Source of the DNA: a virus
IMG/VR virus record: IMGVR_UViG_3300022602_000283
Span: 1-32,199 of that record
Length of the DNA stretch: 32,199 nucleotides
Strand: one strand, 5' to 3'
Positions 1 to 6,086 of this stretch are shown piece after piece; the first letter of the stretch is position 1, and each line of letters starts with the position of its first letter. Both the position numbers and the translations under genes were made by a program. The notes beneath the pieces are model-generated. The model worked only from the letters and a program-made list of their open reading frames with translations. It searched no databases and was not told the origin of the DNA.

Positions 1-55
1 TCGATTCACTCTAGTGTTTATCAGATATCAGCCTAAACTATTTTACCAAAATGTA

Positions 56-84
56 TTGACAACAATTGCATTTTGAGTTACAAT
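56..84 (+). promoter_or_regulatory. sigma70 promoter for the left RNA region
   Basis: TTGACA at 56-61 and TACAAT at 79-84, with a 17-bp spacer. The predicted start is near 91. No protein gene follows for 1.5 kb, so the transcript would be the structured RNA region plus tRNA-Asn and possibly the tRNA-fMet/Cys pair. Confidence 0.75.
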
Positions 85-90
85 AAGGTT

Positions 91-985
91 TCATTGGGGC
101 AGCTTAATGTCCGGTAGGCGGTTCGCCGTTTACAAAGAATAAGTCTAGTGATAGACCCAAAGGAGGTAAGCCTACGCAACTCCGCTGGCAACAGTTCAAT
201 TAAGCAAGCCTGCTCACTCTGGCGACAGAGCGTTCACTGATAAGACCGGTGGATGTAACAGCAAAGCTGATGTAGTGGAAAGAACGTTTGTTTAAACGCC
301 AGAGATTGTATCAAAGGGAACGTTAGCAGATGGAAAGTAACAGGTGGTGCTGACTTCACTACAAAACCAATCAGTTAGTTGGTATGAGAAAGGGTAGCGT
401 ATCGGTTCAAGGTTTTGCAGCCAAGAGCTTGTATGCAGTTTGAGTGGTTGGTGGGCTACAGTAATGTAGCACATTGGTCGCAAAAGACGACTGAGTAGTC
501 CGCAAGACAAAAGGTACGTGGTGTGTTGTATTGTGTATTCCAAAAGAGTATGCAGCAACTGAGTCAGCACATCGCAGTAGGTTGTTATAGCACAACGGTA
601 GTGCAACTCCCTGTTAAGGAGTCGGCTGTGGGTTCAAATCCTACTAACGATTAAAAAAGCAAAGACTGACTCGGTCGTATGTGAAAAGCATCTAATACTT
701 GAGCCGCAAGGTAATCAAGTCAGACGTAACTCGCAAGGTGAAATCTGTTTATGCTGGAAGTTTCGTAAGGTGTTAGCGCACTTGAATGGCTCGCAAGGTC
801 AACGGGATAGATGGCGTAGAATAGCATACGATGACAAGACTACTGCCTGTCTTTAAAAACGGCGATGCTGGTAGCAGACTGTGATACTCGCAAGAGGTTG
901 CAGTGGAAATCGAGAGAAAGCAGACTCGCAAGGTCGGTAATAATGCTCGAGGTGTTACTAGGTTAGGATGTATTCTCAGTCCGCC
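91..985 (+). ncRNA. Candidate large structured non-coding RNA with many GNRA hairpins (GOLLD/ROOL-like)
   Basis: This 0.9-kb stretch has no credible coding frame on + but is rich in short stems closed by GNRA tetraloops. I can read gtcta-GTGA-tagac (143-156), ctg-GCAA-cag (184-193), ctctg-GCGA-cagag (217-230), gctaca-GTAA-tgtagc (455-470), acttga..cc-GCAA-gg..tcaagt (697-720) and ctc-GCAA-gag (about 888-897). Degenerate copies of CTCGCAAGGT lie near 728, 790 and 924. A consensus sigma70 promoter precedes it and tRNA-Asn sits in its middle. Very large phage RNAs such as GOLLD and ROOL are known to lie beside tRNAs and to be rich in such loops, and GOLLD was partly defined from freshwater metagenomes. 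Membership of either class is inference, and the 3' end is not defined. It could instead be several RNAs or a decayed tRNA array. Confidence 0.5.
581..652 (+). tRNA. tRNA-Asn (GTT)
   Basis: A full cloverleaf can be folded. The acceptor is gttgtta/taacgat with two G-U pairs, the D stem gcac/gtgc, and the anticodon stem actcc/ggagt around loop ctgttaa (anticodon GTT). The T stem is gtggg/cctac around ttcaaat. No CCA is encoded. The discriminator would be T, where Asn tRNAs usually have G. It lies inside the large structured RNA region. Confidence 0.85.
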
Positions 986-1148
986 AATTTATATGCAAAC
1001 ACATTAGTTGAGCTTGATGCTTTGACTGATCAACATAGCTACATAGGGTAGATTAGTGTGTTTACATATAAGTTATATGCAAACGCATTGTCCTGCGAAA
1101 AAGAATTCCGATGTATAATCGGCCAGCGCATAGTGTGTTTACATATAA
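986..1148 (+). repeat. Two tandem long imperfect hairpins upstream of the tRNA pair
   Basis: Arm 986-1009 pairs with 1051-1074 (about 24 bp, one internal C-A mismatch and a few G-U pairs). Arm 1074-1091 pairs with 1130-1148. The core arms are repeated copies: tatatgcaaacacat versus tatatgcaaacgcat, and gtgtgtttacatata twice (1056-1070, 1133-1147). The middle arms 1056-1070 and 1074-1088 could also pair with each other across a 3-nt loop, giving a mutually exclusive fold. The second loop contains the small hairpin ccgat-gtata-atcgg. They may be RNA-processing sites, a terminator-like spacer or a protein-binding site; the function is unknown. Confidence 0.6.
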
Positions 1149-1155
1149 GTATTAT

Positions 1156-1229
1156 AGCGGGATAGAGTAACGGTAATTCAGCAGGCTCATAACCTGCAGA
1201 TCCTGGTTCGATTCCGGGTCCCGCATCCA
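1156..1229 (+). tRNA. tRNA-Met (CAT), initiator type
   Basis: The acceptor is agcggga/tcccgca with position 1 (A) opposite position 72 (A), so unpaired. Position 8 is T. The D stem gagt/attc gives A11:U24, and the anticodon stem gcagg/cctgc surrounds ctcataa. The T stem is cctgg/ccggg around ttcgatt, followed by TCCA. An unpaired 1:72 position and purine11:pyrimidine24 are the recognised marks of bacterial initiator tRNA. The third mark, three G-C pairs above the anticodon loop, is two of three here (A29:U41, G30:C40, G31:C39). The alternatives are elongator Met or a lysidine-type Ile tRNA, both less likely given 1:72. Confidence 0.8.
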
Positions 1230-1235
1230 AATAAT

Positions 1236-1310
1236 GGCCAGTTGGCAGAGCGTTGATGCGCCGGATTGCAAACTCGGTTTAGGTAGGTTAAACTCCTACA
1301 CTGGCCTCCA
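1236..1310 (+). tRNA. tRNA-Cys (GCA)
   Basis: The acceptor is ggccagt/actggcc. Anticodon loop ttgcaaa (anticodon GCA) sits on stem ccgga/ctcgg, with an A-C mismatch next to the loop. The T stem is gtagg/cctac around ttaaact. TCCA is encoded, and the T discriminator is the known Cys identity base. It begins 6 nt after the CCA of the preceding tRNA-Met, so the two are probably co-transcribed and processed. Confidence 0.85.
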
Positions 1311-1605
1311 AGTTTTGCCTGTTTCTTAAAACAGGCCGGTGTAGTGTAAGAGATGAGGAATTGCAAATTTCCAAGCTGACGCCATAAACGTCTCCATGGA
1401 AACCATTAAAAAACGTTCCAGTGCTCCAAGGTTCCCCGCAAGGAATTGCATGTTTGTTGATCCTTGGTATATTGGTAACCACTGCTTTTTGTCTTTTGCT
1501 CTAGCGACGATGTCTAATGAACATCAGTCTAGTGTCAATTGCACATTGTTCAGCAATTTACTTGCTTACACTCACTGTACTTTTTCAAACACAAAGGAAT
1601 TCAAA
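1311..1605 (+). other. Non-coding leader between tRNA-Cys and the first protein gene
   Basis: No gene is supported here. The stretch contains the hairpin gcctgttt-ctta-aaacaggc (about 1317-1336), without a following T-run. A second sequence (about 1340-1400) has an anticodon-like loop ttgcaaa but no matching acceptor or T arm, so it may be a decayed copy of tRNA-Cys. A third element is a hairpin with outer arms ccaagg (1426-1431) and ccttgg (1462-1467) enclosing ttcc-ccgcaa-ggaa. A continuous open frame reaches upstream from the next gene to 1396 but lacks a ribosome-binding site at its start. Confidence 0.4.
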
Positions 1606-2175
1606 ATGAACATTACACTACGCAAAGCCAACGCACTACAAACAGCAATTCAAGAACACATCAAAAGCATTGACATCAAAACATCGGTGTCTATAAACGA
1701 ATTCCAACTGCCTTTTGATGAAATCAGCCACGCACGTGAGACCCTGTTGGCCAACGACAAGCGCCGTGCAGACTTGACTGCCACCCTGTATGTGATCCGT
1801 GCCCAAGTGGGTGATGCAAATTCCGCCAGCGGTGTCAGCGCACAGTTGGCACAGGCAGCATACATCGACAAGCGCATTGCACAGTTGAAGACCCTAGTCG
1901 ACTCCAAAGCCTCAGACAGCCTTGATGTGGTTGTGGGCAAGTTGGACAAGATCCGCAATGACAAGGGCGAAAGCCGTCGTAGCATCTATGCCAGCGACAC
2001 AGTGGACACTGGTGTGTTGGATGCAGCACAGATTGACCAGTTCAAAACCGACATGCAGATGCTGAAAAAGCAAAAGCAGGCAATCAATGATAAAGTGTTG
2101 GAACTCAACATCCGCACAGAAATCACATTGTCTGACAGCGATGTGGCACTGTTAAAGCAGGAACAGTTGATTTAA
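1606..2175 (+). CDS. Coiled-coil hypothetical protein (189 aa)
   Basis: I do not recognise this protein. It is hydrophilic, rich in Lys, Asp, Gln and Ala, with long stretches predicted helical by composition and heptad-like spacing (for example around the AQAAYIDKRIAQLKTLVDS segment and the DMQMLKKQKQAINDKVLELN segment). No signal peptide, membrane segment or cysteine motif is seen. The start at 1606 is chosen because aaagga lies 9-14 nt upstream; an in-frame extension to 1396 has no such site and runs through structured DNA. It is a single-gene unit closed by a strong terminator at 2182. The likely class is a phage structural-accessory or nucleoid-type coiled-coil protein, but that is a guess. 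Confidence 0.85.
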   Translation: MNITLRKANALQTAIQEHIKSIDIKTSVSINEFQLPFDEISHARETLLANDKRRADLTATLYVIRAQVGDANSASGVSAQLAQAAYIDKRIAQLKTLVDSKASDSLDVVVGKLDKIRNDKGESRRSIYASDTVDTGVLDAAQIDQFKTDMQMLKKQKQAINDKVLELNIRTEITLSDSDVALLKQEQLI

Positions 2176-2181
2176 CTACAC

Positions 2182-2202
2182 AGCCCCGCAAGGGGCTTTT
2201 TT
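2182..2202 (+). terminator. Rho-independent terminator
   Basis: Stem agcccc-GCAA-ggggct followed by TTTTT, 7 nt after the stop at 2175. The GNRA loop type matches those in the left RNA region. Confidence 0.9.
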
Positions 2203-2204
2203 GT

Positions 2205-2279
2205 GGGTCCTTAGTTCAACGGATAGAATACCATGCTTCGAACTTGGGGATAGGGGTTCGATTCCTCTAGGGCCCTCCA
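2205..2279 (+). tRNA. tRNA-Arg (TCG)
   Basis: The acceptor is gggtcct/agggccc with one G-U pair, the D stem gttc/gaat, and anticodon loop cttcgaa (anticodon TCG, reading CGA and related codons) on stem ccatg/cttgg with one T-T mismatch. The T stem is agggg/cctct around ttcgatt, followed by encoded TCCA. It starts two bases after the T-run of the preceding terminator, so it depends on read-through or processing. Confidence 0.85.
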
Positions 2280-2300
2280 AACTAATACTAAAGTTCACAC

Positions 2301-2329
2301 TTGCACTATGTTCAAAATGGTGCTATAAT
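2301..2329 (+). promoter_or_regulatory. sigma70 promoter
   Basis: TTGCAC (2301-2306) and TATAAT (2324-2329) with a 17-bp spacer. Predicted start near 2336, just ahead of the phosphatase gene at 2349. Confidence 0.8.
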
Positions 2330-2348
2330 ACAGTTAATGGAGAGCAAT

Positions 2349-2852
2349 ATGCCGTGGATTCAAAATGTAGCAAGAAGTGATATTAGTCAGGGGTTTCATA
2401 TCGACCCAGGTCCTAATGCTATGCTGATACAGATTGTGGATCCTCCTGGTGACTTTCCCACTCCCAAATATACATTTAAAGAAGTTCACCAGTTTGAGTT
2501 TCTTGATGTAGAGGAACGAGATCCAGTAGACGATGAGGCTATGCGTTGTAGCCCAGAGCAGGCAGCAGAGTTGGCTCGTTTGTTACAACACGCATTAGAC
2601 AACCGTATGAATGTGATTGTTCATTGCCATGCTGGAGTGTGTCGCAGTGGTGCAGTGTGTGAAGTTGGTGTTATAATGGGGTTTGACGACACAGAAGCAT
2701 TCCGTGCTCCTAACTTGTTAGTCAAGCACAGAATGATGCGGGCATTGGGCCTGTACTATGATGAAAACGAAGAGCCAACTATCAATGGCAAGCCCTATCA
2801 ATACAGCGCTGGAGGCATCATTTTGCCCCCAGACCACGAAGGCGATCTTTAG
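2349..2852 (+). CDS. Protein tyrosine/dual-specificity phosphatase-like protein
   Basis: The 167-residue product carries the cysteine-phosphatase signature HCHAGVCRS (residues about 92-100), a CX5R loop with nucleophile Cys93 and phosphate-binding Arg99. The family hydrolyses phospho-Tyr/Ser/Thr or other phosphoesters through a phosphocysteine intermediate. Here the fold is small and closest to phage and bacterial DSP-like proteins; the true substrate cannot be read from sequence. The start at 2349 is preferred because GGAGA lies 5 nt upstream; ATG 2337 is closer to the predicted transcript start and has no such site. It is the first gene of a unit that continues into kinase, phosphoesterase and, further on, RNA ligase genes, so a role in end healing or signalling during infection is possible. 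Confidence 0.85.
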   Translation: MPWIQNVARSDISQGFHIDPGPNAMLIQIVDPPGDFPTPKYTFKEVHQFEFLDVEERDPVDDEAMRCSPEQAAELARLLQHALDNRMNVIVHCHAGVCRSGAVCEVGVIMGFDDTEAFRAPNLLVKHRMMRALGLYYDENEEPTINGKPYQYSAGGIILPPDHEGDL

Positions 2853-2897
2853 CAAAGTTCGCTTATTAAGAATGAGACATTTCAAGAAAGGTAAACA

Positions 2898-3368
2898 ATG
2901 AAGCGCAAGAACTATTTGTATATGTTGATTGGTGTGCCTGCTAGTGGCAAGAGCACTTGGATCAACACCCAAGACTGGACCCGAGATATTCCTGTTGTGT
3001 CTAGTGACCGTTTCATTGACGAACACGCACAAAAGCAAGGCAAGACCTATAACGAGGTCTTTGAGGAATACATCAAGGTTGCAACCAAGTTGATGGAAAA
3101 CCAAGTGTTGATCTGTCAAGCAAATAACAAGGATGTAATCTGGGATCAAACTAACTTGACAGCGAAAAGTCGTGCAGCCAAGTTAGCCATGTTGCCAGAC
3201 TACTACAAGATTGCAGTGGTGTTTAAGACTCCAGATGCAGACGAACACAAGCGTAGGTTAGACGGTCGCCCAGGCAAATCTATCCCAGAAGGGGTATTGA
3301 AGTCGATGGCAGCTAACTTACAATTACCAACAGAAGCGGAAGGATTCAAAGAAATCTGGTACGCATAA
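2898..3368 (+). CDS. Polynucleotide kinase-like P-loop kinase (T4 Pnk kinase domain)
   Basis: The product is 156 residues. Walker A GVPASGKST is at residues 12-20, a SSDRF segment at about 35-39, and DQTNLTAKSR at about 83-92. The last is characteristic of the AAA_33/T4 Pnk 5'-kinase family, in which an Arg and Asp of these motifs handle the acceptor 5'-OH. T4 Pnk is about 300 residues because it adds a C-terminal HAD 3'-phosphatase, which is absent here. A separate phosphoesterase gene follows 10 nt downstream, and an RNA ligase lies three genes on. The predicted reaction is ATP-dependent 5' phosphorylation of RNA or DNA ends in tRNA or mRNA repair. Ribosome-binding site AAAGG lies ahead of ATG 2898. 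Confidence 0.85.
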   Translation: MKRKNYLYMLIGVPASGKSTWINTQDWTRDIPVVSSDRFIDEHAQKQGKTYNEVFEEYIKVATKLMENQVLICQANNKDVIWDQTNLTAKSRAAKLAMLPDYYKIAVVFKTPDADEHKRRLDGRPGKSIPEGVLKSMAANLQLPTEAEGFKEIWYA

Positions 3369-3378
3369 GGAAAGAATA

Positions 3379-3921
3379 ATGACAAAGTGGATTACAAGTG
3401 ACTTGCATTTCGGACACGCAAACATAATGAAGTTTTGCCCTGTAACACGGGTAGGCTTCGCCGATGTGGCAGATATGCGAGAAAAGATGATTGCAGAGTG
3501 GAACGCAAGTGTGCAGCCAGATGATGAAACATTCATCTTGGGTGACTTTGCCTTCTTGCCAGCAAAAGATGCAGTACAAATCTTGCGCCGTTTGAATGGT
3601 GCAAAGATATTGATTGAAGGCAATCACGACCGCAAGTTGTTGAACGACCCTGCATTCCGTGCAGAGTTCAAGGAAGTGCATCAGTATTTGCGCTACAATC
3701 ACGATGGACAAGTTGTGATTATGTTGCACTATCCTATCTGGGAGTGGGACCAAATGCATCGTGGTGCAGTTCACTTCTACGGTCACGTACACGGCAACAA
3801 GACTGGCTTGGAACGGTATCGTGCTCGTGACGTTGCTTTTGACGCTACTGGGCGTGTGGTCAGTCGCTTGGATGAAATGATCAGGGATGCGTTGAAGGGT
3901 GAAATCCGGGCACATCACTAG
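3379..3921 (+). CDS. Calcineurin-like metallophosphoesterase
   Basis: The 180-residue product has all five family motifs in order: DLHFGH (8-13), GDF (55-57), GNHD (81-84), His117 and GHVHG (135-139). These coordinate a binuclear metal centre that hydrolyses phosphomono- or diesters. This size and motif set are typical of stand-alone phage and bacterial enzymes. The position next to a kinase that lacks its own 3'-phosphatase suggests, as inference, that it supplies 2',3'-cyclic phosphodiesterase or 3'-phosphatase activity. Bacterial Pnkp combines kinase, calcineurin-type phosphatase and ligase in one chain, and the order kinase, phosphatase, ligase is preserved here as separate genes. It is probably co-transcribed with the kinase (10-nt gap) and is followed by a hairpin at 3941. 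Confidence 0.9.
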   Translation: MTKWITSDLHFGHANIMKFCPVTRVGFADVADMREKMIAEWNASVQPDDETFILGDFAFLPAKDAVQILRRLNGAKILIEGNHDRKLLNDPAFRAEFKEVHQYLRYNHDGQVVIMLHYPIWEWDQMHRGAVHFYGHVHGNKTGLERYRARDVAFDATGRVVSRLDEMIRDALKGEIRAHH

Positions 3922-3940
3922 TACTAAAGTATTAGTTGTA

Positions 3941-3964
3941 AAAGGGCAACACTGTTTGCCCTTT
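3941..3964 (+). terminator. Stem-loop, probable terminator overlapping the next promoter
   Basis: aaagggcaa (3941-3949) pairs perfectly with ttgcccttt (3956-3964) around a 6-nt loop. The T-run is short. The 3' arm contains the TTGCCC -35 box of the next promoter, so termination and initiation share sequence. Confidence 0.6.
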
Positions 3965-3984
3965 GCCCATTTTGGTTGTATAAT
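3956..3984 (+). promoter_or_regulatory. sigma70 promoter
   Basis: TTGCCC (3956-3961), a 17-bp spacer ending in ttttggttg, and TATAAT (3979-3984). The same spacer end recurs in the promoters at 17555 and 17774. It drives the HD-hydrolase to small-protein unit from 4006. Confidence 0.85.
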
Positions 3985-4005
3985 ATAGTTAACGAGGAGA
4001 GAAAA

Positions 4006-4518
4006 ATGAGCGTTGAATTGATATTAAAAGCACGAACATTTGCTACTGCGGCTCATGCGGCAGTAGCTCAACTTCGCAAGTATACAAACGAACCCTACAT
4101 TGTTCACCCCGCAGAAGTGTTTAGTATCGTCAGCACTGTGCCAGACGCTACTCCTGCAATGTTGGCTGCGGCTTGGTTGCATGATGTTGTGGAAGACACT
4201 GGAGTGACAATTGAAGTCATCAAGCAAGAGTTTGGTGATGAAGTTGCAGATTTGGTCGGTTGGTTGACTGATGTGAGTCGTCCCGAACAGGGCAATCGTG
4301 CGATCCGCAAAGCGATCGACCGCGCTCACACAGCAATGGCTCCGGCTGCCGCTCAAACTGTAAAGTTGGCTGATTTGATCAGCAACACTCGTAGTATCAT
4401 GGAACATGATGCAACTTTTGCCAAGACTTACTTGGCTGAAAAGCGCATGTTGTTGGAAGTGATGACAAAGGGCGACCCCATGTTGATGGCACAGGCTCGT
4501 GAACAAATCGGAGAGTGA
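4006..4518 (+). CDS. HD-domain protein, (p)ppGpp hydrolase-like (Mesh1/SpoT hydrolase domain)
   Basis: The 170-residue product shows PYIVHP (about 30-35), HDVVEDT (59-65) and KLADLISNT (120-128). This is the arrangement seen in the hydrolase domain of RelA/SpoT enzymes and in the stand-alone Mesh1/small alarmone hydrolases, where the His/Asp residues bind Mn2+ and the ED pair is catalytic. No synthetase, TGS or ACT domain is present, so the predicted reaction is removal of the 3'-pyrophosphate from (p)ppGpp. In infection it could blunt the stringent response and keep host transcription and translation active. A strong GGAGA lies ahead of ATG 4006. It is first in its unit, with the next gene starting 1 nt after the stop. 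A related HD phosphohydrolase specificity cannot be excluded. Confidence 0.85.
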   Translation: MSVELILKARTFATAAHAAVAQLRKYTNEPYIVHPAEVFSIVSTVPDATPAMLAAAWLHDVVEDTGVTIEVIKQEFGDEVADLVGWLTDVSRPEQGNRAIRKAIDRAHTAMAPAAAQTVKLADLISNTRSIMEHDATFAKTYLAEKRMLLEVMTKGDPMLMAQAREQIGE

Positions 4519-4519
4519 T

Positions 4520-4786
4520 ATGAACGAACGAATTCGAGAACTTGCCGAACAGGCTAAATTACAACTTGACCAAGATATCAAGGATGGCAAAAAGGACTGG
4601 AAGAATACTCCACAAAGTTATGACGAAATGGTACAAGAAAAGTTCGCCGAGTTGCTTGTGCGAGACTGTTTGAATATTGCTAAAAATTGGAATGATCAAC
4701 TGGTAAGTGCCAAACTTGTTAAAGAATCAAATGCGGTAGGCATTGTGGCATATAGAATCGCACGCCAATTTGGAGTTGAAGAATGA
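4520..4786 (+). CDS. Small conserved-type phage hypothetical protein (88 aa)
   Basis: No function is recognised. The protein is acidic, helical and cytoplasmic in character, with an N-terminal coiled segment (MNERIRELAEQAKL) and a C-terminal MVQEKFAELLVRDCLNI-type helix. No cysteine cluster, signal peptide or nucleotide-binding motif is seen. The start at 4520 is chosen for the ggagag 3-8 nt upstream; an earlier GTG at 4499 would overlap the preceding gene more deeply. It is sandwiched between the HD hydrolase (1 nt gap) and the RNA ligase (4-nt ATGA overlap), so all three are probably translationally coupled. Confidence 0.85.
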   Translation: MNERIRELAEQAKLQLDQDIKDGKKDWKNTPQSYDEMVQEKFAELLVRDCLNIAKNWNDQLVSAKLVKESNAVGIVAYRIARQFGVEE

Positions 4787-5685
4787 ACAAAGAAGAATTA
4801 CGAAAGTTCGTACTAGATAATCCAAAGTTGGTCACAATGCGGCCAGCTGGCGATGGCATCTATGTGCTAAAGTACAAGCGTACTGTATTCTACGATAACT
4901 TGTGGAATGAGTATTTGGAAGAATGCCGCGGCACAATCGTGGACGCAGACTTTAACATTGTGACTTATCCATTCACCAAAATCTATAACTATGGTGTTGA
5001 AAAGAACGCACCTGTGTTTGCCGATACTGATTTGGTAACTGCATATCGTAAAGTCAATGGATTCATGGTTGCTCTGACTTGGTACAACAACGATGTGTTG
5101 GTGTCTACTACTGGTAGCACTGATAGTGATTTTGTTGGTTATGCACGGGAAATGATGTTGAAGCACATGCCTTGGGCTGACTGGCAAATGGCATTCGCCA
5201 ATGACGATATGCAGGGTATGACTTTTATGTTTGAATGTGTGCATCCTTCAGATCCACACATCATTCCAGAAGAAATGGGCATGTACATCTTGGGCTATCG
5301 TGAAAACGAATTTGGCTCTAAGATTGGACACGATGCTTGCGTATTGCAAGACTTGTCTATCATGTTCAAGTGCCACAAGCCAATTGGGCTTACAGCTTAT
5401 ATGTCAGAAGTAAAGACTCTGGCTAAAGAATGTAAGCACGAAGGTTTTGTATTCTATCACACAGATGGTCGTGCTGCTAAAATCAAGAGTCCATACTACT
5501 TGGTCAAGAAGTTTGTAGCCCGTAACCCTCGTACTGACAAGTTGATGCGTCCAGATATCAAGCAATCGTTGGATGAAGAATATTATCCCTTGATTGACGC
5601 TATCCAAGCCAACATCACTGAATACACTGCTATGGACGAGCAAGCTCGTTTGTCTTGGGTTCGTGACTTCTTGGAGGTTGCCTAA
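4783..5685 (+). CDS. rnlA: RNA ligase, T4 Rnl1 (RnlA) type
   Basis: The 300-residue product has the nucleotidyltransferase signature of Rnl1 enzymes. ECRG is near residues 47-50, motif I is KVNG at about 90-93 with the AMP-accepting lysine, motif III FMFE is at about 148-151, motif IV EGFVFY at about 220-225, and motif V KIKSPYY at about 233-239. T4 Rnl1 is 374 residues, so the C-terminal domain is shorter here. The enzyme joins 5'-phosphate to 3'-OH RNA ends using ATP; in T4 it reseals anticodon-cleaved tRNA together with Pnk. Kinase, phosphoesterase and several tRNA genes lie within 4 kb upstream, consistent with a tRNA repair system. It overlaps the previous gene by 4 nt. Confidence 0.9.
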   Translation: MNKEELRKFVLDNPKLVTMRPAGDGIYVLKYKRTVFYDNLWNEYLEECRGTIVDADFNIVTYPFTKIYNYGVEKNAPVFADTDLVTAYRKVNGFMVALTWYNNDVLVSTTGSTDSDFVGYAREMMLKHMPWADWQMAFANDDMQGMTFMFECVHPSDPHIIPEEMGMYILGYRENEFGSKIGHDACVLQDLSIMFKCHKPIGLTAYMSEVKTLAKECKHEGFVFYHTDGRAAKIKSPYYLVKKFVARNPRTDKLMRPDIKQSLDEEYYPLIDAIQANITEYTAMDEQARLSWVRDFLEVA

Positions 5686-5689
5686 GGAA

Positions 5690-5893
5690 ATGCTTGATCC
5701 TGGATACCGTACGGTACCGAGAAAGCAAATCGTTCATGCTTGGCGACCCTGGTTCGCTTGGCGTCCAGTCCAGATACACGGCCGGCGTGTTTGGCTAAAA
5801 ACCATATACCGCCGTTGTATCAATACCTACGTTGACATGGACGATTGGGAAAGATGGGAATACGGTGACTTATTTGATGTATTGAAAGAATAA
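5690..5893 (+). CDS. Small basic, Trp/Arg-rich hypothetical protein (67 aa)
   Basis: It is not recognised. It is strongly basic in its first two thirds (several Arg-Trp pairs, WRPWFAWRPVQIHGRRVW) and acidic at the C-terminus (MDDWERWEYGDLFDVL). The mix of tryptophans and arginines suggests nucleic-acid or protein binding, but there is no recognised domain. ATG 5690 is preceded by aagg at 5684-5687, overlapping the stop region of the ligase gene. The next gene starts 1 nt after its stop. Confidence 0.8.
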   Translation: MLDPGYRTVPRKQIVHAWRPWFAWRPVQIHGRRVWLKTIYRRCINTYVDMDDWERWEYGDLFDVLKE

Positions 5894-5894
5894 C

Positions 5895-6077
5895 ATGCAA
5901 GATGAAAGCCATTTGCCGGTGAGTGAACAAAGTCTAGTCTACCGCTTGCGTAAACGGGCGGAGATTAGACGCAACATTCAAGACAGAAAAAGTGTGCAAG
6001 AAGGTCGAGCTGACCGTATTGCTGACCTGCTGGAAGAAGCAGCCAACGAGATTGAACGCCTGCAGAAAACACTTTAA
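5895..6077 (+). CDS. Small coiled-coil hypothetical protein (60 aa)
   Basis: It is a charged, fully helical-looking peptide with an Arg-rich centre (RLRKRAEIRRN) and a C-terminal heptad segment (RIADLLEEAANEIERLQ), suggesting a small dimeric coiled coil. Peptides ending in this type of LLEEAANEIERL sequence are common in phage genomes; the function is unknown. It is last in the ligase unit, and a new promoter begins 10 nt after the stop. Confidence 0.75.
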   Translation: MQDESHLPVSEQSLVYRLRKRAEIRRNIQDRKSVQEGRADRIADLLEEAANEIERLQKTL

Positions 6078-6086
6078 CCAAACTGC

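Noticed and set aside
91-580. tmRNA or RNase P RNA
   Set aside because: No alanine-tRNA-like ends with a tag reading frame, and no recognisable RNase P core elements could be found by eye.
700-940. CRISPR array from the repeated CTCGCAAGGT element
   Set aside because: Repeats are short (about 10 nt), degenerate and unevenly spaced (about 25 to 130 nt); they fold as GNRA hairpins and no cas genes are present.
292-1230. Several open frames on the minus strand of the left region (about 60-100 codons)
   Set aside because: They lie antisense to structured RNA and tRNA genes, have Cys/Thr/Leu-rich low-complexity products and no ribosome-binding sites.
1340-1400. Second tRNA-Cys
   Set aside because: An anticodon-like ttgcaaa loop is present, but acceptor and T-loop sequences do not match; at best a relic.
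1396-1605. 70-codon upstream extension of the coiled-coil gene
   Set aside because: No Shine-Dalgarno at 1396, different composition from the downstream protein, and overlap with hairpins; ATG 1606 has a proper site.
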